A DNA stretch of 10,912 bases from Gammaproteobacteria bacterium. GTDB taxonomy: Bacteria > Pseudomonadota > Gammaproteobacteria > Pseudomonadales > Azotimanducaceae. The position numbers and the translations under genes were made by a program. The stretch lies in the NCBI GenBank assembly GCA_009839405.1, contig VXPR01000021.1:1-10912 (forward strand). Reading direction: 5' to 3'. Below, in pieces: positions 1 through 8,351 of this stretch; position 1 is the first letter of the stretch; every line of letters starts with the position of its first letter. The notes under the pieces were generated by a model, which was not told the DNA's origin, ran no database searches, and saw only the letters and a program-made list of their open reading frames with translations.

Positions 1-88
1 CATCGAGTTCGTCGTTCTCCGCCAGCGCGCGCATCGTGGCCGTGGTGGCGCGCTTGTAGGTCTCGATGGGCAGGTCGTCGTCGCTCAT
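1..88 (-). CDS. cobT: Cobaltochelatase subunit CobT, N-terminal fragment (runs off the window)
   Basis: Only the first 29 codons are present, reading leftwards from an ATG at 88. They give a peptide starting MSDDDLPIETYKRATTATMR and ending at an Asp codon, with one base left over at the window edge. This acidic start followed by a K-R-A-T-T-A-x-M-R-A helix resembles the N-terminus of CobT, the large subunit that works with the CobS ATPase and CobN to insert cobalt into hydrogenobyrinic acid a,c-diamide in aerobic cobalamin synthesis. It begins 22 nt after the cobS stop on the same strand, the usual cobS-cobT order. No strong Shine-Dalgarno is visible in the gap, so translational coupling to cobS is likely (inference). 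The name rests on a short peptide plus context; the VWA domain expected at the C-terminus lies outside the window. Confidence 0.8.
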   Translation of the reverse strand, partial: MSDDDLPIETYKRATTATMRALAENDELD

Positions 89-110
89 GGATGGATCATG
101 CCCGAAAGGT

Positions 111-1109
111 TCACGACTTCAGGGTGATGCCACGGGTGGCGTCGCCAAGGTCCTCTCCGAGGCAGCGCTGGTAATACTCGGCGACAATGGGGCGTTCGAG
201 TTCGTCGCACTTGTTCAGGAACGACACCCGGAAGCCAAAGCCCACGTCGTTGAAGATGTCGGCGTTCTCGGCCCAGGTGAGCACGGTACGCGGCGACATG
301 ACGACCGAGATGTCGCCGTTGATGAAACCCTTGCGGGTGAGGTCCGCCACCCCCACCATCGACGCGATCATGCGACGGCCTTCGTCGTGGTCCTGCCACG
401 CCTTGGCCTTGCCGTAGACGATGTCCACCTCCATGTCGTGCGGCAGGTAGTTGAGCGTCGTGACGATGTTCCAGCGGTCCATCTGCCCCTGGTTGATCTG
501 CTGCGTGCCGTGATAGAGCCCGGTGGTGTCGCCGAGGCCGACGGTATTCGTCGTAGAGAAGAGGCGAAATGCGGCGTGCGGGGTGACGATGCGGTTCTGG
601 TCCAGAAGTGTCAGCTTGCCCTCGACTTCGAGCACGCGCTGGATGACGAACATGACGTCCGGGCGCCCGGCATCGTATTCGTCGAACACGAGCGCGGTCG
701 GGTGTTGCAGCGCCCACGGCAGGATGCCTTCGCGGAAGGTGGTGACCTGCTGGCCGTCCTCGATGACGATGGCGTCCTTGCCGACCAGATCAATGCGGCT
801 GATGTGGCTGTCGAGGTTGACGCGGATGCAGGGCCAGTTGAGCCGCGCCGCCACCTGCTCGATGTGGGTGGACTTGCCGGTGCCGTGATAGCCCTGGATC
901 ATCACCCGGCGGTTGTGGGCGAAGCCGGCGAGGATCGCGAGTGTCGTATCGGGATCGAAGCGATAGTCGTCGTCGATGTCGGGCACATGCTCCGTGCGCC
1001 GGCGAAAGGACGGCACGGTGAGGTCCTGGTCGAGGCCAAAGGACTCCCGCACATTCACGGTGGAGTCCGGCAACATGTCCGGGGAAAGGGTCGAGTCGTG
1101 GACGTTCAT
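111..1109 (-). CDS. cobS: Cobaltochelatase subunit CobS (AAA+ ATPase)
   Basis: This 332-residue protein is the MoxR-type AAA+ ATPase that drives ATP-dependent cobalt insertion by CobN with CobT, in the cytoplasm, in the aerobic cobalamin pathway. Visible motifs are Walker A GYHGTGKST (residues 73-81), Walker B ALVFDEYD (139-146) and a sensor-1-like STTNT (185-189). Stretches typical of CobS surround them, such as SHISRIDLVGKDAI (101-114), TGLYHGTQQINQ (196-207) and FLNKCDELER (297-306). The frame is open upstream to 1202. The ATG at 1109 was chosen because it gives the usual CobS length of about 330 residues and an N-terminus that aligns with the family; the ATG at 1139 is the alternative. 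Neither has a good ribosome binding site. cobT follows after 22 nt. The divergent phosphatase gene starts 66 bp away, so the two share a short promoter region. No cobalamin riboswitch can be seen upstream. Confidence 0.95.
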   Translation of the reverse strand: MNVHDSTLSPDMLPDSTVNVRESFGLDQDLTVPSFRRRTEHVPDIDDDYRFDPDTTLAILAGFAHNRRVMIQGYHGTGKSTHIEQVAARLNWPCIRVNLDSHISRIDLVGKDAIVIEDGQQVTTFREGILPWALQHPTALVFDEYDAGRPDVMFVIQRVLEVEGKLTLLDQNRIVTPHAAFRLFSTTNTVGLGDTTGLYHGTQQINQGQMDRWNIVTTLNYLPHDMEVDIVYGKAKAWQDHDEGRRMIASMVGVADLTRKGFINGDISVVMSPRTVLTWAENADIFNDVGFGFRVSFLNKCDELERPIVAEYYQRCLGEDLGDATRGITLKS

Positions 1110-1175
1110 CGGTGGCGTCGGCGGGGCAAAACGCCGCATTGTAAGGCTTTTGGCGTGGAACAAGCGGGAGGAGAT

Positions 1176-1730
1176 GTGGCGACGATCTACATGGTGCGAC
1201 ACGGCAGGGCGGCAGCGGGGTTCGGCTCACATCGCGATCCCGGGCTCGATGACACCGGCCGCGAGCAGGCCACGCGGGCCGCTCAGGAGCTGGCGCGGAT
1301 GCTACGGGAGCCGGTGCCGGTGTTCACGAGTCCGCTGGCACGCACGCGGGAAACCGCGACGCCACTCGTCGCCATGTGGAACGTCAAGCCGACCCTAGAA
1401 GAGCGCATCGCCGAGATCCCATCGCCAACGACCGACCTCAAAGAACGCGCCGCCTGGCTGCGCGGCGTGATGCGCGGCACGTGGACCGATCTCGAACCGT
1501 CTCTTCTCGAGTGGCGTCAGGCCATGATCGCCTGGGCGCTCGCGCAAGAAACGAACGCCGTCGCATTCAGCCACTTCATCGCCATCAACGTGCTGGTGGG
1601 AGCGGCAACAAATGCCGACGACCTCATCACCTTCGCCCCGGACAACGGTTCCATCACGCGCCTCGACAACTCCGGCGGCACGCTGAAACTGGTGGAACTC
1701 GGCCGGCAGGCGCAGACGCGGGTGAATTGA
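1176..1730 (+). CDS. Histidine phosphatase (phosphoglycerate mutase-like) family protein
   Basis: This 184-residue protein of the histidine phosphatase superfamily forms a phosphohistidine intermediate to hydrolyse or transfer phosphate. The catalytic RHG motif is at residues 8-10 (MVRHG), so His9 is the expected nucleophile. TSPLARTRET (51-60) supplies the phosphate-pocket arginines, an acidic segment EERIAEIP (76-82) fits the proton-donor region, and the second histidine is His133 in AFSHF. No signal peptide is seen, so it is probably cytoplasmic. The start is a GTG preceded by GGAGGAG at 1167-1173. The spacing is tight, but the in-frame ATG at 1191 would cut into the RHG strand. The same frame is open far upstream, but that part is antisense to cobS and is not coding. 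Being next to cobS invites a CobC-like alpha-ribazole-phosphatase role, but this is a divergent gene and nothing in the sequence fixes the substrate. Confidence 0.9.
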   Translation: MATIYMVRHGRAAAGFGSHRDPGLDDTGREQATRAAQELARMLREPVPVFTSPLARTRETATPLVAMWNVKPTLEERIAEIPSPTTDLKERAAWLRGVMRGTWTDLEPSLLEWRQAMIAWALAQETNAVAFSHFIAINVLVGAATNADDLITFAPDNGSITRLDNSGGTLKLVELGRQAQTRVN

Positions 1731-1803
1731 CGCGACGGAGGGAGGAGCCCGCCCTCCCCTCCAGTCCCTTCCCGCGCTTTGCCGAGACGAGACCGGAACT
1801 ATG

Positions 1804-1834
1804 CCGGCGCGCCAGCTCTCGGCGTCCGCGCCGG
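1804..1834. terminator. Candidate bidirectional hairpin between convergent genes
   Basis: An 8-bp perfect inverted repeat, CCGGCGCG (1804-1811) and CGCGCCGG (1827-1834), encloses a 15-nt loop. It lies between the stop of the phosphatase gene (1730) and the stop of the convergent DM13 gene (1861). A weaker GGAGGG/CCCTCC pair sits at 1737-1742/1752-1757. There is no T-tract on either side, so a role in termination is an inference from position and stem strength only. Confidence 0.35.
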
Positions 1835-1860
1835 GGCAGGAACTCCAGAGGAGGCGATCG

Positions 1861-2358
1861 CTAGAGGTCCGCCGAAGCGATGTATTGGTCGAAGCTCTCG
1901 CACCAGACGGTAACGGCGCGGGCGCTCTCGAAGTCTCCGGCATTGACGACATAAACCTGCGAACCCGTAAAGCTCTTGAGCTTCGCAATTCGCTTGCGTC
2001 GGTCGTCGGCTTCGAAATCGCCTTCGTCGTCGACGCCGCCAACGTCGTTCAGATACAGCCAGAAGTTCGGCCCCGGCCCCACCTCGAAGTCCCGCTGCAG
2101 CTCGATCAGCACGTTGCCGTCTTCGGCGCGGTAGGCGCGCACGCCGCCGCGACCCCAATGTGCCGCATCCTGCCCGGCAACACCCTCCCGGAAGCGAGAT
2201 TCGACCAGCGGCGCGACGTCGCGTCCGGCCATCGCAGCCACCGTCTCGTTGACCTCGGGCGGCGGGAACAGGAACGGGAACGCCAGCAGCATCCCACCGG
2301 CGCCCACGACGACGCCAAGCACTCCTCCTAGCAGGAACCCAACCACCGTCCTTGCCAT
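1861..2358 (-). CDS. Membrane-anchored DM13-domain protein
   Basis: This is a 165-residue protein. Residues 5-32 form one hydrophobic Gly/Val/Leu-rich segment ending in FPPP, which reads as an uncleaved signal anchor or signal peptide, so the rest should face the periplasm. Residues 68-165 match the DM13 domain pattern: a start around GRGGVRAYRAEDGNVLIEL, then DFEVGPGPNFWLYLND (90-105), AKLKSFTGSQVYVV (125-138) and the terminal ARAVTVWCESFDQYIASADL (146-165). The single cysteine, Cys153 in VWC, is the residue proposed to be redox-active in this family. DM13 domains have been suggested to take part in electron transfer or redox chemistry; the true role is unknown. The ATG at 2358 is preceded by GGAGGAG (complement of 2362-2368) at good spacing. 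The gene is monocistronic, converges on the phosphatase gene, and diverges from the toxin-antitoxin pair. Confidence 0.85.
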   Translation of the reverse strand: MARTVVGFLLGGVLGVVVGAGGMLLAFPFLFPPPEVNETVAAMAGRDVAPLVESRFREGVAGQDAAHWGRGGVRAYRAEDGNVLIELQRDFEVGPGPNFWLYLNDVGGVDDEGDFEADDRRKRIAKLKSFTGSQVYVVNAGDFESARAVTVWCESFDQYIASADL

Positions 2359-2484
2359 TCGCTCCTCCGCAACCCTCGGCTCGTGGCATCAAAACACCAA
2401 ACGGAACGCGTTGGCCAACCCGTCGTGCATCGTTTCGCGCACTCCTTGGACAACGACCGTGAAGGGTTTTACCTAAAGGTTGAT

Positions 2485-2511
2485 TTGTGCAAAACATCTT
2501 GTGTGTACAAT
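2485..2511 (+). promoter_or_regulatory. Likely promoter of the vapBC pair with overlapping palindromes
   Basis: This patch is distinctly AT-richer than its surroundings. It has a good -10 hexamer, TACAAT (2506-2511), and a TTGTGC (2485-2490) that could act as -35 with a short 15-bp spacer. Two small palindromes cover the -10: TTGT-N4-ACAA at 2499-2510 and ACAATTGT at 2507-2514. They are candidate operator half-sites for the ribbon-helix-helix antitoxin encoded downstream. Transcription would start near 2518, leaving a leader of about 120 nt. Confidence 0.45.
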
Positions 2512-2625
2512 TGTGTCGAACAGGAAACGCGACACGGAGTTGACAGCCACGGATTGCGCACGTCAGGGCCGAGTGGCCACGCTAGCCATCTCTCGTGCAT
2601 CGTTGGCCTGCACGAAACTCCCCTC

Positions 2626-2635
2626 AAGGAGGTGA
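2626..2635 (+). promoter_or_regulatory. Full-length Shine-Dalgarno that fixes a TTG start for vapB
   Basis: The 10-nt stretch AAGGAGGTGA is a full complement of the usual 16S rRNA 3' end. GGAGG ends 7 nt before a TTG at 2640. This decides the start over the ATG at 2595 in the same frame, which has no such site. CTCC at 2618-2621 could pair with GGAG at 2628-2631 across a 6-nt loop and partly mask the site. Confidence 0.75.
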
Positions 2636-2639
2636 ACCC

Positions 2640-2996
2640 TTGGCCACGCCATACGGCGACGAAGTAGAGCGACGGACGGTGCAAGCCGAGCCGTTGAAGA
2701 GGCTGAGCCTCAATCTCCCAGAAAGCTTGCACACGCGCTTCAAGACGGCCTGCAGCGCCACGAACCGGAAGATGACAACGGAATTGCAGGAGCTTGTGAA
2801 GCGTCGAGCCGAGGAACTGGAACGAGATGCGGGGTTGTCGGGGACCATGCCGCCGGGGGCAGCGGGGAATCCGCGCTTGTCGGAGAAGGCGATACGGCGC
2901 CTGAATGCCGTCGAGCAGGCGTTGACCTACAACTACCCGACGGCGGACATTGACGTCATGCTGGCGGACATCGAGCGCGGGCGTGATCTTCGTTGA
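2640..2996 (+). CDS. Ribbon-helix-helix antitoxin (VapB-like, ParG-type N-domain)
   Basis: This 118-residue protein is the expected DNA-binding antitoxin of the PIN toxin encoded just downstream. Residues 20-58 fit a ribbon-helix-helix fold of the ParG kind: a strand KRLSLNLP (20-27) that would enter the DNA groove, a first helix ESLHTRFKTACSATN (28-42), a turn RKMT, and a second helix TELQELVKRRAEELE (47-61). A Gly/Pro linker follows (about 68-79). The C-terminal arm contains YNYPTADIDVMLADIERGR (97-115), a motif commonly seen in antitoxins paired with PIN toxins and expected to wrap the toxin active site. The start is TTG, chosen for the perfect upstream ribosome binding site. Its stop overlaps the toxin gene by 14 nt, so translation is probably coupled. 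By the usual rule for such pairs, it should repress its own promoter alone or with the toxin. Base composition looks less GC-rich than the flanking genes, consistent with acquisition. Confidence 0.85.
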   Translation: MATPYGDEVERRTVQAEPLKRLSLNLPESLHTRFKTACSATNRKMTTELQELVKRRAEELERDAGLSGTMPPGAAGNPRLSEKAIRRLNAVEQALTYNYPTADIDVMLADIERGRDLR

Positions 2997-3372
2997 CTCG
3001 AACGTTCCGATGTATCTGATTGGCGCGCCCCATCCGAATCGGGAGCTCGTCGTTGCGTTCCTCCGCGACAGTCCCGAGGAGGATTACGTCACCAGCGCCG
3101 AGGTGTATCAGGAGGTTTTGCATCGGTACGTGGCAGTGGATCGTCGGGAAGCTGCAAGCCGAGCTTTCGCGCTGCTGGACAACATGACCGACCGCGTGTT
3201 TGACGTTACGCGCGATGATGTGATGGCGGCAACGGATCATGCCATCGCACAACCCGGACTCTCGGCACGAGATTGCCTCCATTTGGCGGTCATGTCCTCG
3301 CACGGCGTAGGGCGCATCATGACGTTCGACCGAGCGTTCGCCGGCGTTCCGGGTGTGACCACGTTGCCGTAG
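2983..3372 (+). CDS. PIN-domain toxin (VapC-like ribonuclease)
   Basis: This 129-residue PIN-domain protein has the size expected of VapC-type toxins, which cleave RNA in a metal-dependent way. The four acidic positions of the fold are visible: Asp5 in IFVDSN, Glu40 or Glu44 in TSAEVYQEVLHRY, Asp97 in SARDCLHLAVM, and Asp116 in MTFDRAF. The C-terminal strand GVPGVTTLP is typical of the family. The GTG start at 2983 lies inside the last codons of the antitoxin gene (14-nt overlap) and gives the standard V-I-F-V-D-S-N opening. The ATG at 2950 would add an 11-residue tail with no family counterpart. No independent ribosome binding site stands out, which fits translational coupling to the antitoxin. 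The RNA target is unknown. The dikinase gene follows 28 bp later on the same strand but is unrelated in function. Confidence 0.9.
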   Translation: MIFVDSNVPMYLIGAPHPNRELVVAFLRDSPEEDYVTSAEVYQEVLHRYVAVDRREAASRAFALLDNMTDRVFDVTRDDVMAATDHAIAQPGLSARDCLHLAVMSSHGVGRIMTFDRAFAGVPGVTTLP

Positions 3373-3388
3373 CCGGGTACCTCGCCTG

Positions 3389-3394
3389 TATGCT
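3389..3394 (+). promoter_or_regulatory. Possible -10 box for a leaderless dikinase transcript
   Basis: TATGCT at 3389-3394 lies six bases before the ATG at 3401, so transcription from it would start at or very near the A of the start codon. No Shine-Dalgarno is present before the ATG. TTGCCG at 3364-3369 is the nearest -35-like hexamer, but its 19-bp spacing is poor. Confidence 0.3.
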
Positions 3395-3400
3395 GGCTTG

Positions 3401-6127
<2,727 letters not shown>

Positions 6128-6131
6128 TGCG

Positions 6132-6226
6132 GCTTTCTTCGTAGGGGACGGGCTTGTCCCGTCCCGTGCTGGGCGCTTCGACGAACTCGGAACGGGACGG
6201 GATAAGCCCGTCCCTACGAAGAAAGC
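6132..6226. repeat. REP-like inverted pair (BIME-like), nested hairpins
   Basis: Two arms of about 35 nt (6132-6167 and 6192-6226) are near-perfect inverted copies. They differ by one extra G and one G/A change, and are separated by a 24-nt centre. Each arm is itself a hairpin: GGGACGGG/CCCGTCCC at 6145-6152/6158-6165 with a 5-nt loop, and the same stem at 6194-6201/6207-6214. This two-REPs-in-inverse-orientation design is that of a BIME. It starts 5 bp after the dikinase stop, between convergent genes, and could act as a transcription or mRNA 3'-end structure. No target duplication is evident. No transposase is encoded in the window. Confidence 0.8.
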
Positions 6227-6281
6227 GCCGTACGATCATTGGGGTTGCGCGGTTCATTCCATGGGAGGCTGTCGGCTTTGT

Positions 6282-6411
6282 ACGGGCCTTTGGAGGGAGG
6301 GCATCCTGCCTTCCCAATGCGCCGATAGGCGCATTCTTCTGAGCCAGTAGTTGGTCCGCACGCCTGGCGGCACGCCAGGGACGGCAGAATGCCTTCCCTC
6401 CAAAGGCCCGT
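6282..6411. mobile_element. 130-bp MITE-like element with target duplication CTTTGT
   Basis: Terminal inverted repeats of 29 nt (6282-6310 and 6383-6411) share 27 positions and begin with ACGGGCCTTTGGAGGGA. The hexamer CTTTGT directly abuts both ends (6276-6281 and 6412-6417), as expected of a target-site duplication. Each end also folds on itself: 6295-6303 with 6307-6315, and 6377-6386 with 6390-6399 with one mismatch. The centre holds two more perfect hairpins, AATGCGCC/GGCGCATT (6316-6323/6328-6335) and CCTGGCG/CGCCAGG (6363-6369/6373-6379). It has no coding capacity, so it would need a transposase or RAYT-type enzyme supplied from elsewhere in the genome. The family is not one I can name. 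Confidence 0.75.
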
Positions 6412-6427
6412 CTTTGTTCAGCGCTCG

Positions 6428-6486
6428 CAGTTTGCGCAAGCGAACTGCCAACGCGCCTTCAGGGCACGCTGCCGCGTTTCTGAAGG
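6428..6486. terminator. Pair of stem-loops in the convergent gap
   Basis: The first stem, 6428-6435 with 6440-6447, is 8 bp including one G-T pair and closes on a GCAA tetraloop. The second, CCTTCAG (6456-6462) with CTGAAGG (6480-6486), is a perfect 7-bp stem with a 17-nt loop that contains a small GGCA/TGCC hairpin. The second ends 2 bp before the stop of the minus-strand exonuclease gene, so it is placed to act as its 3' hairpin. No T-tract follows, so termination is an inference. Confidence 0.35.
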
Positions 6487-6487
6487 T

Positions 6488-7357
6488 TCACCGCCAGCGC
6501 TGCGGCTGCATGGCGATGCCGCCGAGTCGTTCGGCCAGGAGGTCGAACGCTTCGCGGTCCGCGCCTTGCCACTCAAGGTCTACAAGACGTTCCGCGAGCG
6601 GCACGTCGCAGTCGAGCGTTGCCAGGTGGCGATACAGCGCCGCTGCCTCCCGGTGTTCGTTCAGAGCCTTGGCAAGACGGGGCGCGCCGCGTACGGCCGC
6701 CGGCCAGTCGAAGGCTGAGCGGGGGATCGCGTCTATCGTGCGGAAACGGTTCAGCAAGGTGGCCGCGGTCTTGGCGCCGAAGCCTGGGACGCCCGGAATG
6801 CCGTCGGCGGTATCGCCCACGAGCGCAAGCCAATCCGGGATGCACTCGGGATCGACGCCGTTCTTCTGTCGCACGCCATCGGCATCAATCACCTTGCGGC
6901 GCATCCGGTCCACCTGAACGATGCGGTTGCCGACGACCACCTGCCCCAAGTCCTTGTCCGGCGTCATGATGCGAACCTGGTCGACGCCGTCGCCCCAGCG
7001 GCGGGCCGCGGTGCCGAGGGCGTCGTCCGCTTCGTGGGTGTCCATGGACCACACCACGATGCCGAGGGCGGCGGTTGCCTCTTCCACCAGATCCATCTGC
7101 GCAACCAAGGCCGGATCCATGCCGGCGCCGGTTTTGTAGCCATCGAACAGATCATTGCGGAACGACTCGATGGGATTGTCGAAGGCGACCGCGATGTGCG
7201 TGACGGCCTCTTCCGGATCGGCCAGCAGTCCGAGCAGGGAGGAGACGACCCCCAGCGTGCCCTTGACGTCCATGCCGTCGGGCGCGATCCGGGTCGGACG
7301 CCGGGAGTAGTGGGCGCGGAAGAGCTCGTACGTGCCGTCGATCACATGCAGGCGCAT
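6488..7357 (-). CDS. 5'-3' exonuclease / flap endonuclease (Pol I N-domain-like)
   Basis: This 289-residue stand-alone nuclease of the FEN/5'-3' exonuclease family acts on DNA flaps and Okazaki-type ends with two metal ions. Acidic residues of the active site are recognisable: Asp7 in HVIDG, Asp60 in AVAFDNP, Glu109-Asp111-Asp112 in HEADDALG, Asp134/Asp136 in MTPDKDLGQ, and Asp182/Asp185 in GDTADGIPGVPG. The segment SFRNDLFDGYK (65-75) matches the helical-arch entry. The helix-3-turn-helix DNA-binding motif is at about 178-202 (ALVGDTADGIPGVPGFGAKT). There is no polymerase domain, so this is a free exonuclease and not full-length Pol I. The start is the ATG at 7357, giving M-R-L-H-V-I-D-G. 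A weak GAGG lies about 12 nt upstream. It diverges from the Nudix gene across about 70 bp and converges on the dikinase. Confidence 0.92.
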   Translation of the reverse strand: MRLHVIDGTYELFRAHYSRRPTRIAPDGMDVKGTLGVVSSLLGLLADPEEAVTHIAVAFDNPIESFRNDLFDGYKTGAGMDPALVAQMDLVEEATAALGIVVWSMDTHEADDALGTAARRWGDGVDQVRIMTPDKDLGQVVVGNRIVQVDRMRRKVIDADGVRQKNGVDPECIPDWLALVGDTADGIPGVPGFGAKTAATLLNRFRTIDAIPRSAFDWPAAVRGAPRLAKALNEHREAAALYRHLATLDCDVPLAERLVDLEWQGADREAFDLLAERLGGIAMQPQRWR

Positions 7358-7427
7358 CGTTGGTCAGCCTCATGAACATCCGCCACAAGCGTACACTTCC
7401 CGCCTTCGGCCAGAACCCGAGGCGCCT

Positions 7428-8039
7428 ATGCCGCGCATCTCCTACTGCCCTCGCTGCGCCACCGAGTTGGTCATGCGCCATGACGGCGGACGCGACCGCC
7501 AGGCCTGCCCCGATGGCGAATGCGGCTTCGTCTTCTTTGGCGACTTCTCCATCGGCTGCGCTGGCGTCGTCCTGCGCGAGGACGGCGGCGTGACCCGCGC
7601 GCTGCTCATACAGCGCGGTCAGCCACCCTACGCCGGCACCTGGCAACTCCCCGGCGGCTACGCAGAACACGACGAACTCCTAACCACCGCAGTCGAGCGG
7701 GAAGTGCGTGAAGAGGCGGCCGTGGAGGCGCGCTTCCGCGATGTGGTCGGATTCCGGCACATGATCGTTGGCCCGAGCACGAACATCTACGTCGTCTGCC
7801 GGCTCGACTACGTGGACGGCGAACCGGCGAGCGACGGCGACGAGACCGCGGCGGCCGGCTTCTATTCGTTCGACGAAATGGAGTCCATGCAGGGCGTGCA
7901 GGGCATCTCCCGCTGGGGCATCCGCCATGCCTTGGAGTCGCACCCGGGCAGCGGCCTCAGCGTGGACGACAACGGCAGCGACAACCGCTGGCAGATGTTC
8001 GGGCTCACAGACGTGGACCCACGCCATTGGCGCGGATGA
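7428..8039 (+). CDS. Zinc-ribbon Nudix hydrolase
   Basis: This 203-residue protein has an N-terminal zinc ribbon, with Cys7 and Cys10 (CPRC) and Cys27 and Cys32 (CPDGEC). A Nudix domain from about residue 40 follows. The Nudix box begins at Gly77 of LPGGYAEHDE and runs through REVREEAAV (91-99). It matches G-x5-E-x7-R-E-U-x-E-E-x-G-U except that the last Gly is Ala98. Such proteins hydrolyse nucleoside diphosphates linked to another group; ADP-ribose or a dinucleotide cofactor is a reasonable but unproven substrate. The frame is open further upstream, but the ATG at 7428 has GAGG at 7419-7422 and starts directly before the zinc ribbon. A TACACT (7392-7397) could be its -10. slyX starts 7 bp after its stop, so the two are probably co-transcribed. 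Confidence 0.92.
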   Translation: MPRISYCPRCATELVMRHDGGRDRQACPDGECGFVFFGDFSIGCAGVVLREDGGVTRALLIQRGQPPYAGTWQLPGGYAEHDELLTTAVEREVREEAAVEARFRDVVGFRHMIVGPSTNIYVVCRLDYVDGEPASDGDETAAAGFYSFDEMESMQGVQGISRWGIRHALESHPGSGLSVDDNGSDNRWQMFGLTDVDPRHWRG

Positions 8040-8046
8040 TTTGCCC

Positions 8047-8262
8047 GTGGACGACACCGAACATCGCCTGATCGATCTGGAGTCCCGCTTTTCCTTTCAG
8101 GAAGAAACCATCCGCGAGCTTGGCGAGGCGCTGGTGCGGCAACAGCAGCGCATCGACCGGTTGGAAGCCTCGCTCAACGTCGTGGCAGAGCAGGTGCAGC
8201 GGGGCGATGCGGGCGATGACGCACCGCATATGCCGAAGGACGAGCCTCCGCCGCATTATTGA
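8047..8262 (+). CDS. slyX: SlyX family protein
   Basis: This 71-residue protein matches SlyX in length, in its helical, coiled-coil-prone body and in its C-terminal signature. Residues 5-50 form a heptad-rich helix (HRLIDLESRFSFQEETIREL, then VRQQQRIDRLEASL). The end, PPPHY, is the conserved tail of the family. SlyX was named from a gene near slyD in Escherichia coli and has no established biochemical role. The start is taken as GTG at 8047; an in-frame TTG at 8041 would add two residues. No convincing ribosome binding site is present, so it may depend on translation of the Nudix gene that ends 7 bp upstream. Confidence 0.9.
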   Translation: MDDTEHRLIDLESRFSFQEETIRELGEALVRQQQRIDRLEASLNVVAEQVQRGDAGDDAPHMPKDEPPPHY

Positions 8263-8290
8263 GGTGTCGGGGCGGTTGGACTGCGCCGGC

Positions 8291-8319
8291 GACCTCTAAC
8301 GGTGTGCCTGCGCGAGGTC
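8291..8319. terminator. Weak inverted repeat between convergent slyX and amidase genes
   Basis: GACCTC (8291-8296) and GAGGTC (8314-8319) form a 6-bp inverted repeat with a 17-nt loop in the 89-bp gap between the two gene ends. No T-tract follows on either strand. It is the only stem I can see here with any claim to be a terminator, and it is weak. Confidence 0.2.
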
Positions 8320-8351
8320 CCTGGCAGGGGCCTAGCCCTTCCCTGTGCGAC

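Noticed and set aside
66..1175. Long plus-strand open frame joined in frame to the histidine phosphatase
   Set aside because: It lies wholly antisense to cobS and cobT, whose protein motifs are unmistakable. The open frame is a by-product of high-GC codon use, so the phosphatase starts at 1176.
1110..1175. Possible cobalamin riboswitch upstream of cobS
   Set aside because: The gap of 66 bp is too short for the aptamer, and no B12-box-like sequence is visible.
1799..2497. Minus-strand open frame of 232 residues over the DM13 gene
   Set aside because: It is Arg/Ala/Gly-rich with no domain, and the neighbouring frame carries a clear DM13 domain with a good ribosome binding site.
6128..6487. 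CRISPR array or tRNA in the repeat-rich gap
   Set aside because: The repeats are inverted pairs of two unrelated kinds, not regularly spaced direct repeats, and no cloverleaf with tRNA-specific bases is seen.
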